DNA from: Fragilaria crotonensis
Taxonomy: Eukaryota > Bacillariophyta > Fragilariophyceae > Fragilariales > Fragilariaceae
Assembly: GCA_022925895.1 (NCBI GenBank)
Contig: JAKSYS010000198.1
Coordinates: 26,361 to 90,360, forward strand
Reading direction: 5' to 3'
Length of the DNA stretch: 64,000 bases
The notes under the pieces were generated by a model that was not told the origin of the DNA, ran no database searches, and saw only the letters and a list, made by a program, of their open reading frames with translations. Below, piece after piece: positions 1 to 9,163 of the stretch (position 1 is the stretch's first letter; each line of letters opens with the position of its first letter). A program made the position numbers and the translations under genes.

Positions 1-1
1 G

Positions 2-1420
2 TACGAGGCTCTCTTGGCCATGAATGCCACCCGAAAGGCTCAACGTCGATATGACGAAGCGCAAGCTCTGGTAGACACGTGGAGTCGAGGAGGCGGCATC
101 GTAAACTTCACAATGCGACAGATAGAAACGGTAGCAAGATTTTTGCCCAATCAACGCGATCCTGATGAAATCGCCAACGAGGACGCAGAGAAGGCTAGGG
201 TACGAGAAGCGAAGCGAATACAACGCCAAAAGATGAAGGCTTTAAAGGAAGCAGCTAAAGTTGTTGTTGACTACAGACCTGTCATGAGTCGAATCATTGA
301 CGACTACCTATTTCGGTGTCCAACTTGGCATTATGCGCACACCATCAGTGGACTTCGAAGAAAATACAAGAGAGAAAAGAATGTATACGTGTATCGTTTC
401 AGCCAACCTACTCACATCCCTGGATACAAGGAATGCTGGGGCAAATCTTGCCACACTTCCGAACTGCCCTATGTGTTTCAAGCCATGCCGGTGATAAGAT
501 CAGACTACTCGACTCTGGGACCAATTGCGCAAAGAGAAGCACCCTCGGCTCCGGAATACCCGTACACTGATATCTTGGCTGCCTATCAAGGGGCGGTTGA
601 GGCCTACATAGCAGAGGATTGGCAAAACAGCGGAGTCGACGATGATCAGACTCAGGGCAATTACACTTACGCATTTCAACGTATCCTTAGTCACTTCTTC
701 GGTGACTATTTCAAGGAAGACGCCGACGAAGAGATATCGTCTGATATGTCGGAGCGCTGGACAGCATTTGCGAAGACCGGAGATCCTAACTACGAGGGTA
801 GCAAGGCTACCTGGCTTCCATGGCGGCACCAGCAACGCCGTTCTGATACTGACTCCCCGGTCGCGTCGGAAGATATGACCTGGCTCTTTGATGGTTATGA
901 CGAAGATTGAGCGAAGACGATCGGGATACAGAAGGGAGCGTGAAAAAATTGTGTGGGCTGATAGCAAGGCTGAAAGAGCCTACAGACGACGCGCTCTAGC
1001 CGCGCTGGGTTACGAGGTAGTCGATGAAGACATCTATCGTACTGAACTACGCCGTGCGGTACACAAGTCGCACGAGAATGAGCTCGATAAAGCCTTTCTG
1101 ACTAGTCGTTTTCTGTTCCGCAGTTCCTTACGGCTCGACCACGAGCAGGATTTGCGGGATGCAGAAGCTCAAGAGGTACTCCGCATCGCCCAGGAGATGG
1201 GGATAATGGGGATCGGACTTGCTGGAGAGCGTTCTTTATCTGAATGGAACGAAGATTTCTTTCCGGAGATGCTCGAGCTCAAGTGGCCACCTGAAGGTCG
1301 CTCTGTAGAAAGGGATTGCACCTGCGACATGTGGGACCGTATTCGATGTAAGTGAGCCTGTTCTATCAACATTGGAACTTATGCTGACTAACCATGATTG
1401 TAAACTCAGATCGATACTAG
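2..1420 (+). CDS. Type-B carboxylesterase, C-terminal part (5' truncated by window)
   Basis: This is the 3' end of an alpha/beta-hydrolase of the carboxylesterase type-B family, as found in diatoms with a long C-terminal tail. The frame is open from base 2, so the start and the catalytic Ser/Glu lie outside the window. Visible family signatures are VYVYRFSQPTHIPGY, CHTSELPYVFQ (the catalytic His region) and WTAFAKTGDPN. The frame then shifts by one base near 907, where removing one T of GATTGAG joins it to the next frame. That frame continues with RRRALAALG, YRTELRR and ends ELKWPPEGR, CTCDMWDRIR. An apparent stop at 1353 is avoided by a 62-base intron, 1348-1409 (GTAAGT...CTCAG). Splicing replaces C-K-stop with Y-R-Y-stop, so the last exon (1410-1420) adds only about three residues. 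The family call is firm. Whether the frameshift is a sequencing error or real cannot be decided here. Confidence 0.85.
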
Positions 1421-3125
1421 TCGATGATGTTTGCCCCGGCGAAGACCCAATCGCGCCCGCGAGCATCATATGGACCACCCCTTGAAGAGGCTGTTATCAT
1501 GCTCCTACCAAAGAGGCTCTTCGTCGTGCCATTCTTAGGGGTTTCCAGCGAAGTTCCCTCGATTCACAACGGAATCCTCGACTCGATGGTATGGTGGAGG
1601 GAAGGACGAGGGACACGATTTGACTTTCTTGCAACTGCAAAACTGGCACTAATGACTTTGGGGGAGTTAGGCTCGCGGGATCTGTGCTCTAAACTACGAG
1701 GTCGTGGTACCTGGTACGATTCGTATGATTTGTGACTCTAGGTTATGATAATGCCCAACGAATCCCAAGTTGAAGCGCTCTAGTAGGCTTAAGTGGACCC
1801 TTCGATTTTCCTTACATGGACCACAGTTGCGTGGCACGAGTCGTTTTTGTGGGTCGTCCTCAATTAGAATGACCCAAAGATGCCGCATTCGGCATTCGTG
1901 ATTGACTCGAGATTCGACTGCCGTTTTGGGGCTTTTTCGCCCTCCCAATGGGCAGGCAAAAATCCAAGCTGTTTATAAAAGTGTCAAAGTGCTGGTGCGT
2001 TTCCGGATGTCCGGTGATTTAATTATTGTAGTCTTTTTGATACATGACCGACGATGGTCATCAATGACTGCTCGAGGTGTCTGCTCCCCGCAAAGCTTCT
2101 CACACAATCCCTGCAAACGTCTGCGAAATCTCGAGTTATCCATCAGTTTACTACTATGACGCTACTAACGCTCTCCCAAATGCCTCTGGAGAATGTACCT
2201 CTACCTCTGAAAGCCGATTGTATCAGTGCAAGACAAGCAGAGTCATCAAGCGTATCGGGACCAGCAGACGACCGAGATGCAGTGCTTCTGCAAGCAATAA
2301 AAACGGCGGTACCAGAGAAGGGGCTCAAAGCTCCAAGCATGATGATGTTGGGCATGAACTCGCGATTGATTCATCTAGATGACGAATCTTTATCGAAATT
2401 CAAAGAATACTGCTGAATGACAGAGACCTTCTTCTCTCTTGGTTGCTGACGCCTAGAGAAGACCAAATGGCGAGTTGTACGCATGGGGCGGCATCCATCG
2501 ACTCAGAAGCGAATTCTGCCGTGGCTCGAAACGAAGCAAAAAAGAAGCGCCCCCTGCCTACATGAAGCAGCCAGAGTTCAGTCATGCCATACAACGTTGC
2601 CTGGGAAACGCCGCACAGATCCGGTCAGTTTCCAACTGACAGCCGTTGTTGATGCCGTTGGGCACAACAATCTAAGAATCATAACTTTTTGTCAATATCA
2701 CGTTATAAGAGTAGTCAAAAGTTAGGTAAGCTAGACTACTGTAGGGTGATGTCTCCGATCGCGTTTGGTGAGCTCCAACTGCCAGTTTCGTCGATCCCTC
2801 CAGAGTTTCCTCCAACAAGTGCATAATAGTGCAAGACTTCAACTCGAAAGCCACTCCCTGAATGTCTGTTGAGACGAGGTTCCTGAATTCAGGCTCTTCC
2901 TAAATGAAACCGTGTAGAATCTGCGGAGATATGTTTCAAAGCTCTGGAACCCCCTACCGGGGAAAGTCCGGAAAATGTCGTTACTCCGAGAGTCATTACG
3001 TATAAATGATATGAGATATGACACATCGGTAACCTTCACTGCCGGACTGCCGGTGGTCGAATTGAAATCCAAATCTACCGGACTACCGGTAACAGTAGAC
3101 CCATACACTGTATGACTATTGAGGC
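1421..3125. other. Intergenic stretch with a possible decayed coding fragment
   Basis: I recognise no complete gene in these 1.7 kb. At 2054-2416 on + a frame with acceptable codon use ends KFKEYC. A second + frame overlaps it, continues to about 2570 with one internal stop, and ends AKKKRPLPT. Together they could be a broken or multi-exon gene, but no family motif is visible. The stretch at 1424-1735 is open but looks random. Bases 3126-3133 are the left target duplication of the adjoining hAT element. Confidence 0.3.
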
Positions 3126-3133
3126 CTCGGCAG

Positions 3134-3156
3134 CAGGCCGTGTTAAACTGGGGTAT
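3134..3156 (+). repeat. Left terminal inverted repeat of hAT element
   Basis: These 23 bases are the exact reverse complement of 5785-5807. They are preceded directly by the target duplication CTCGGCAG. Confidence 0.95.
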
Positions 3157-3340
3157 TTTGCTTTTATTCTGGGGTATTTACCCCAGAACTCGTCTCGAAT
3201 TCACCCCAGTTTAAAATCACGTAGAATACGTAGGAGCTAGTATACTACATGTTACGTTTCGGAGGGAAACTCGTGTCGTTGGACTCGTTTATGCTTCAAT
3301 TGCTGTGCTGGTTCATCAAGCAAGTGTTATCACAAAGAAA

Positions 3341-5626
3341 ATGACAACCAAGCAACAAAGCAAGTCTGAAGCCAACCCATTTCCATGAGAAATGGTTGAA
3401 GGCTTATGGGCTTCGTGTGACTGCTCGAGATGCTGCAACAGGCAAGATATGCTCTGTTGAATGCCGATTTTGTCGAGCATTCGGAAAGAAGTCCGTCGTG
3501 TTGATGCAGCACGTGCACCGAGAACAAAAATCAAGATGTTTACAAAGCCGTGGAGGCAAGATCACATGAAGACTCATATGCTTGATCAACATGCACAGAG
3601 ATTTGAGGAGTATGTCGCCCTTCCTTCAGGGGAAAAGGAGGCGTTCTTTGATACAACTTCTGTCGGTGCGGCTAAGCAAGCAGTATTAGCTGCAAAGTTC
3701 TCCAGGCCAGTTGCCAATGATGCAAGTCTCAATGTTTGGGTTGACAAGGCTATTGTGGAAGGAATCATTGGCAACATGCTTTTTGATCCCGATGATGACG
3801 ATACATTGACCAAGGAGCGTTTCATGTCAGTATTCAAAATCCAGGAACAGCTCTCTCTTGATGTCGACGAATGTGAAGGAAGAGATGAAGGAGAGGAGCA
3901 CTATGCTGCTACAGTAGCATCAAAGGTGCATTTACTCTTGCATCAAAATGATTGCAAGTGGGCTTTCCTTTCGACAAGCATCGAAGGTCATGCAAGACAT
4001 GAAGGAGACGCTTGGTCTTTCTGCACTTGGATCGATGACACCACAAAAGTAAGCAGCTTTGCTCGAGTTGTTTGTGCTGCAAATTTGCAGACTATCTCCG
4101 CAATGCTTAAGCGGTCCTGGGCTTTCTCCATTGCGCTTGATGGTGGAAACAACAGCGACACCTCGTATCTTGATATCAGGATTCGTATTGTTTCCGCGAA
4201 TGGTATTTTGTCAATCCTGCACTTGCTTGCCATCCCAATGCGTGAGCGTCACACCGGAGAACACATGTTTAACCTCACCTCAACTTTGCTTGACAATCTT
4301 GTGCCTGATTGGAGGAGTAGAATCATCTCTGTTACTACCGATGGAGCCTCAAGCATGACAGGGCAATATCGTGGAGTTGCTTCTCGGCTCAGCAATGTTG
4401 CATTGCCAGGCTTCTATCGAGTTTGGTGTGCATTACACCAGCTTGACCTTGTCTTGCAGCGATTGTATAATGCTTTGTGCGACGACTCTTTTGTTGGCAC
4501 AGTAACTTCACTTACAGGCCATCTTCGCAGGCAATTCAATCTCATCGCAACAATGGGATCCAAGTGTCCTCGATTTGTTAACACTCGCTGGATGTCAATG
4601 AGTAAGGTCGTCAAGTGGCTTGTAGCCAACCGAGTGGCTGTCAATGAACACCTGGCGACCAAAACTGTAAACTGGTTACCCACTGATGCATGGTGGATTG
4701 TTGTGTGTTGTTTGAACCGAGTCATGAAGATTGTTGATGTCGCGATTGTATCTCTTCAAGGACAGCAGCTTCAGGTTTCAACGCAGCGACAAATTCTTGA
4801 TGGTCTGAAGTTTGACTTATCGAAGCTCAGTGGTTCGGTTTTGGGACCATTGACAACCGACGAAATCGCTCGATTGAATGAAACACATCCGCCGACAGTT
4901 CCATTGTTGATACCTACTCTGGAGGATGCGGCAACAATTCGAGAAAGTCATGTTTTCAACGGTAAATTTGCTATGAGACTTGACGATGCTCACCATTTCA
5001 TCGATAATTGTGGTTCCTTTGTCATGGAGCGACTTCAGAAGTTGTCAGCTCCTGAAGATGGTGGGAACCTATTGGAGTATGCACAAGTCTTGAAGAGTGT
5101 TGGTCGTATGTTTGTTGATTTGATCAATGGTGTGGACTCGATTCAAGCTGAACGTGATTCATCAAACGCCTCCGCTGACTACTTAGTCCCTCCATCAACG
5201 CCTTCTCAACTGCAATTCATGAGCAATCGAGATTTCTCCATCTTGCTTCAACAGCAGCGTGAGAGACTTCTTCATACTTGGCAAAGCACTGAGATTGATG
5301 CCCTTGAGGAGCAGTTTGACGACATGAAGCAGTTGCTTGCTCAGGATGCTCGTATCAAGGCAATCATTGAAAACGAAAAGGTGTTGACCTCCTTTGCTGA
5401 GGCTTGGGCTCCATTCGACAGCAAGCGATTTGACCCGCTCAAACTCTTCTTTGGTGGCCTTGCAACTATCTTTCCAGGTACTGCGACAGTGGAGTCTGAC
5501 TTCTCGTTGATCAATTGGGAGAAGGATGACTATCATTCTAGTCTCACCGACTTCTCCCTTGAGGGAATCCTACACAGCAAACAGTACTTTGAATTGCTCG
5601 GAATAGCCAGCAATCATATGAAGTAG
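3341..5626 (+). CDS. hAT transposase
   Basis: This is an RNase H-fold transposase that would cut and paste the surrounding element. The uninterrupted body from 3461 gives about 720 residues. It includes SVTTDGASSMTG (catalytic-Asp region), WCALHQLDLVLQ (the hAT C/W...H motif) and a C-terminal ATVESDFSLINWEKDDY block, the dimerisation region of the family. Upstream, in other frames, lies the N-terminus: a C-x2-C (ECRFC) paired with HMKTHMLDQH in the body, a BED-like zinc finger. Two one-base homopolymer changes, near 3355-3358 and 3485-3487, separate the ATG at 3341 from the body. The sister copy at 31420 supports this N-terminal frame, with the shared words FHEKW and VTARDAATG. I infer that the gene is intact or nearly so in the living genome. 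Confidence 0.9.
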
Positions 5627-5784
5627 TACTAGTCATGTAGTCATGATAAACAATTAGATATTAGCATCATCACTTCGCGTCTAGCTACGATAGAAATCAG
5701 GCCCCCGATTGATGACCCCGGAATAAACCCCAGAACAAGACTCAAATTTACCCCAGAATAAGCTTATTCTGGGGTTTTTGGGGT

Positions 5785-5807
5785 ATACCCCAGTTTAACA
5801 CGGCCTG
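5785..5807 (-). repeat. Right terminal inverted repeat of hAT element
   Basis: This is the exact inverted copy of 3134-3156. It is followed by the second copy of the target duplication at 5808-5815. Confidence 0.95.
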
Positions 5808-5815
5808 CTCGGCAG

Positions 5816-6279
5816 TCGACAGGGAGGCAAAAAAGTGAAGGTGGAGTGTATCGTGCAACAGACATTCTTTCTTGTTGTTCCCAAACTCCGCTTCCTCCAA
5901 ACAAGGTAGGTTTGTTCCTTTGACAAGCAGCATGCTGACTTGACTCCTGCATCTTGCTGTGTTGCCGATCCCATACCCATGAATATTTAGGCTTCTCGTG
6001 AATTGCAATATGTTGTCCAGGCATGATTGATCTACTGCCCACCCAGCCATGCCAATAACTCATTGAATTGTCGACACTGATGAGATCTGGTGGTTTGAAA
6101 TGGTTTTGCTTGTTTTTGGAAATCCATCCTCCACAGCAGCAAGTCAACAGGAACAGCTGCTGGTGCAAATGTCTCATACATCCTGTATTGTTGCTTGGCT
6201 GGTATTCTTGCTCTCTCTGTGTTATGAAAACCACCTTGCTCCACAAAAATAGTACCAACTGAAAACTGCTGAAAATCAA
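5816..6279 (-). pseudogene. Possible piggyBac-like transposase relic
   Basis: A minus-strand frame open for about 155 codons reads SVDNSMSYWHGWVG, then an EKPKY block. This resembles the D-E-S-M-S-x-W-x-G...K-P-E pattern of piggyBac-type (DDE_Tnp_1_7) transposases. There is no start codon, N-terminus or C-terminus. The frame runs into the hAT insertion point, so that element probably landed in or beside it. The match rests on a short motif only. A random open frame or another transposon family is possible. Confidence 0.3.
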
Positions 6280-6713
6280 TAATTTAATGCATGTTATGAC
6301 TCAATTGATCTTTTCCTTGAAAAATTATCTCTATCCCAGAGGTATTAGGATGCACCCGGGATGAGCATCAAAAAGGCATGACAGGGAACAACCCCCCCCC
6401 CCCCCCCCCCCAGAGTGAGCTTGGCATGTCCTTCGCGTGTGGACCTTTGATCCGTGATCAAATTCCAGTGGTCGAGAGAAATGTACGTCAAAAAAACTGG
6501 ATACATTGATGTTCATGACACAAATGATCTTGCAGATCCCATCGAAGTCTACACCACGAAGGCGAAGGAGACAACGAACTCAAAATGTAACAATCAAACC
6601 TTTTAGTCGGGTCCTGCATAGATCGGGGACTTCATAAAGAGCGGTGCGCGAGAAAAACACCATACATGACCTGAAAGACTTATAAAGGATGTCTAAAAGT
6701 ATATTCTATGTCA
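6280..6713. other. Intergenic, with a 20-base poly-C tract
   Basis: No gene is seen. A run of 20 C occupies 6392-6411. The rest is AT-rich sequence, presumably 3' flank of the minus-strand gene that ends at 6714. Confidence 0.6.
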
Positions 6714-7511
6714 CTATCGTGTTTGCGTCGTCGGGCTAACGCAAGAAGATCCTTCGTTGAGGCTGCCGGTGGTTGCAGTGTCGATCACCCATTTAGGTTG
6801 TGGCACACGATTCTGCTTGCATTTGTGTTCCTTGTCCGTATCGTCACCCATGACATGTGTGATATCACTTGCTGCTGAAAGCCGCGATCGCCGTTTGTAC
6901 ACGCGCTTGATCGACTGCAGCACCCGCTGAAACAACAAATGGGGAGACTTGTTACGATGGTGCCAAAGGGATCGGTGCGCTTGCCGAAAAAACTTGTGTC
7001 GCGCCGATGACACCAGAAAGCGCCACCCTCCCTTGCTCCACCACCGTGAGGAGTACAGGAATTTGGCAAATGGCAATCCTAATGATTGCAGTAGTGCGAG
7101 CGAACATATCTCGATAACGATCCGCGTCACAGTCCCGTGTGTCCAATCATGAGGAAGACGGTTTTCGGAAAGAGTTGACGTGGGGGCAACGAATGGAACT
7201 ATTGACTGCGTATACTCGGGGATTGACCAAGATTCTGGGTGTTTCAACCAAGATTCGGTCGTGTTCTCATAGGCGTCGTTCGTTGGGAACATGGTGTACC
7301 CGTTTTCGGCAGTTGGACACGGGGCGAAGGAAGCAGCTCCTATCAGAAGGAGTAACAAGAATGATGACGCTAAAGCTGGAAGAAAGAAATAATCCCCACG
7401 CCGTCCTTCTTTCTCTTCATTGTGTTGCACCAAACGAGGCAATTGGTAGAATCTCCAATGCTCGAGCATTGATTCTTTCACGGATGTCTTGTCCATCGCG
7501 ACAATGTTCAT
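6714..7511 (-). CDS. Hypothetical membrane protein
   Basis: A 265-codon single-exon frame starts with ATG at 7511, with a second ATG five codons later. One hydrophobic segment is clear, around residues 43-62 (FFLPALASSFLLLLLIGAAS). A weaker one lies around 130-150. The C-terminal third is rich in Lys/Arg and His. This suggests a small membrane-anchored protein. I recognise no family. Length and composition favour a real gene, but an exon boundary or a different start cannot be excluded. Its 5' end faces the clpP gene across about 0.84 kb. Confidence 0.5.
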   Translation of the reverse strand: MNIVAMDKTSVKESMLEHWRFYQLPRLVQHNEEKEGRRGDYFFLPALASSFLLLLLIGAASFAPCPTAENGYTMFPTNDAYENTTESWLKHPESWSIPEYTQSIVPFVAPTSTLSENRLPHDWTHGTVTRIVIEICSLALLQSLGLPFAKFLYSSRWWSKGGWRFLVSSARHKFFRQAHRSLWHHRNKSPHLLFQRVLQSIKRVYKRRSRLSAASDITHVMGDDTDKEHKCKQNRVPQPKWVIDTATTGSLNEGSSCVSPTTQTR

Positions 7512-8347
7512 GATTCTTGTTTTCTATGAACAGTCCAAGTCCCCTTTGGCTTACATCACCATCAAGCTAGAACAACAGGTTCTTGTTGTGTCAGGACATC
7601 CAAACCGAAGTCATATCGGCGATTTAAGATTTGTGGGTACCAATACGATCCCACCATTCACAAAGAGTTGATTGGAAGATTGGAAGTCTCGAATCTCGTC
7701 AACCCAACGTATGAAACGACGCCGTCATGAGTCGTGATTCGTGATGTCTATCGACGTCATCCTCAGTGCAATCCAGTAGGACTGCGGTACTGGATACCAG
7801 ATACTGCAAGTCGACTCACGGGGATTGAGGGCGTGCATCACAGGGAGTGGCAGGGGGCAGGCGGGGCGTGTCGGCGTGTCAGGTTCTTCGACGTCGAACG
7901 TCAAACCCCCACTATCTTACATACCAGTCTCCATTCGCCATTCTCCAGTTACGTGTACTTGGTACTCGGAGTACCGTAGCACTCGAACACTTCGAGACTG
8001 ACGCGCCAATCTTTTGTGAAACATTCCGAACGAATGTTCTTGTGACGACGGGACGCAAGACGCAAGACGCAAGCTACAGTTTGCGACTGGTACTCGTACT
8101 TCTGTACTTGAACACAGTTACAGGATAATGCAATATTCCGAGAACAGGGCTACAGTACTTTGATCTTTGAACCAAGGAGTACAGAACACTGTACTGTAGT
8201 ACTGAGTACAACGTACAATGGTACTGTCATATCTGACTACCATGTACTCCAGTACTCGGAGTACTGTCTACTGGCTTTTTGTGGGGATCATTCTCTCCGA
8301 TGATGTGTCTCGTTCAGCTGCAGACAAAATCAATTCTGAGATCCATC
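7512..8347. other. Divergent intergenic region with TACTCGGAGTA palindromes
   Basis: This holds the upstream regions of the minus gene at 6714-7511 and of clpP. From 7940 to 8275 it is dense in GTAC, AGTACT and TACTC/GAGTA words. Two copies of the near-palindrome TACTCGGAGTA lie at 7963-7973 and 8253-8263, the latter about 85 bases before the clpP start codon. No TATA box stands out. Confidence 0.5.
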
Positions 8348-9101
8348 ATGGCTTTATATTCATTTGCTGCCGCTGCGTCTCGCGCGTCATCACTCCTTCG
8401 CTCCACAACTCTTCGTCATTACTCAGTTCCCATAGTCTTGGAACAGGGACCTGGATCCGAACGCGCCTTTGATATTTACTCGCGATTGCTCCGCGAGCGT
8501 ATCATCTGTGTCCATGGCGAAGTCACCGATGTGATGGCCTCCCTCGTGACGGCACAATTGCTTTTCTTAGAGGCCGATGCGCCGGAGAAACCAATCTACA
8601 TGTATATCAATTCGCCTGGAGGACAAGTTACGTCAGGAATGGCCATGTACGATACGATGCAGTACGTATCACCCTTGGTGCATACGATTTGTATGGGACA
8701 AGCTGCGTCCATGGGATCGCTGCTCTTGGCAGGAGGGGCTCCTGGCTTTCGATTCGCACTGTAAGTGGATTTATGTGCTGGGTATGTTCGGTGCTTGCAT
8801 GGAAAGTACCGCGTGACAATGTTCTCACACGTTTGGTGCTTGTTCGAACAGTCCCAACTCGCGCATCATGCTGCACCAACCCAGTGGAGGTGCAGCTGGG
8901 AAGGCCAGCGATATTGCTATCATGGCACGAGAGATTCTGCGCACGAGAGCCACCCTCAACGACCTATATGTGCACCACACCGGTCAGCCCCTAGCGGAAA
9001 TTGAGCGAGTCATGGATCGTGATACCTTTCTGGATGCCAAGGAGGCACTTGAATTCGGTGTCATTGATCAAATTCTCGAGAAGCGAAAGAAGGACGATTG
9101 A
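8348..9101 (+). CDS. clpP: ATP-dependent Clp protease proteolytic subunit, mitochondrial
   Basis: This is the serine-protease chamber subunit of the ClpXP protease. There are two exons, 8348-8760 and 8852-9101, joined across a 91-base intron (GTAAGT...ACAG). Splicing gives ...[14 protein letters not shown], exactly the conserved ClpP order, and a 220-residue protein. The catalytic triad is complete: Ser121 in GQAASMGS, His146 in MLHQPSGG and Asp195 in MDRDTF. The spacings of 25 and 49 match those of bacterial ClpP. The first ~27 residues are Ala/Ser/Arg-rich without acidic residues and lack an ER signal or A-F-A-P motif, so a mitochondrial address is the best inference. Upstream in-frame codons exist, but this ATG gives the presequence. 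The 3' end lies 62 bases from the convergent M14-Hint gene. Confidence 0.95.
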
Positions 9102-9163
9102 TGTCGATAGCTACGAGAGACTGATGAAAAATACTTAACAGGTCATGGAGACTCAACCGTACA

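Larger units (their letters stand above)
3134..5807 (+). mobile_element. hAT-superfamily DNA transposon, near full length
   Basis: This 2,674-bp element is bounded by perfect 23-bp terminal inverted repeats that begin CAGGCCGTGTTAAAC. It is flanked by a perfect 8-bp target duplication, CTCGGCAG, at 3126-3133 and 5808-5815. An 8-bp duplication with ends starting CAG is the hAT signature. Both subterminal regions carry several direct and inverted copies of CCCCAG / CTGGGGTA, probably transposase-binding sites. It encodes one transposase (3341-5626). A shorter relative lies at 31182-31947. The intact ends and target duplication suggest a fairly recent insertion. Confidence 0.95.

Noticed and set aside
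876-910. Tiny intron explaining the carboxylesterase frame change
   Set aside because: The only GT...AG spans here are about 16 bases, far below the 62-122 base introns of this window. A one-base T-run error is simpler.
1424-1735. 103-codon open frame after the esterase
   Set aside because: Starts inside the 3' flank, has random-like composition and no domain, and overlaps equally open minus-strand frames.
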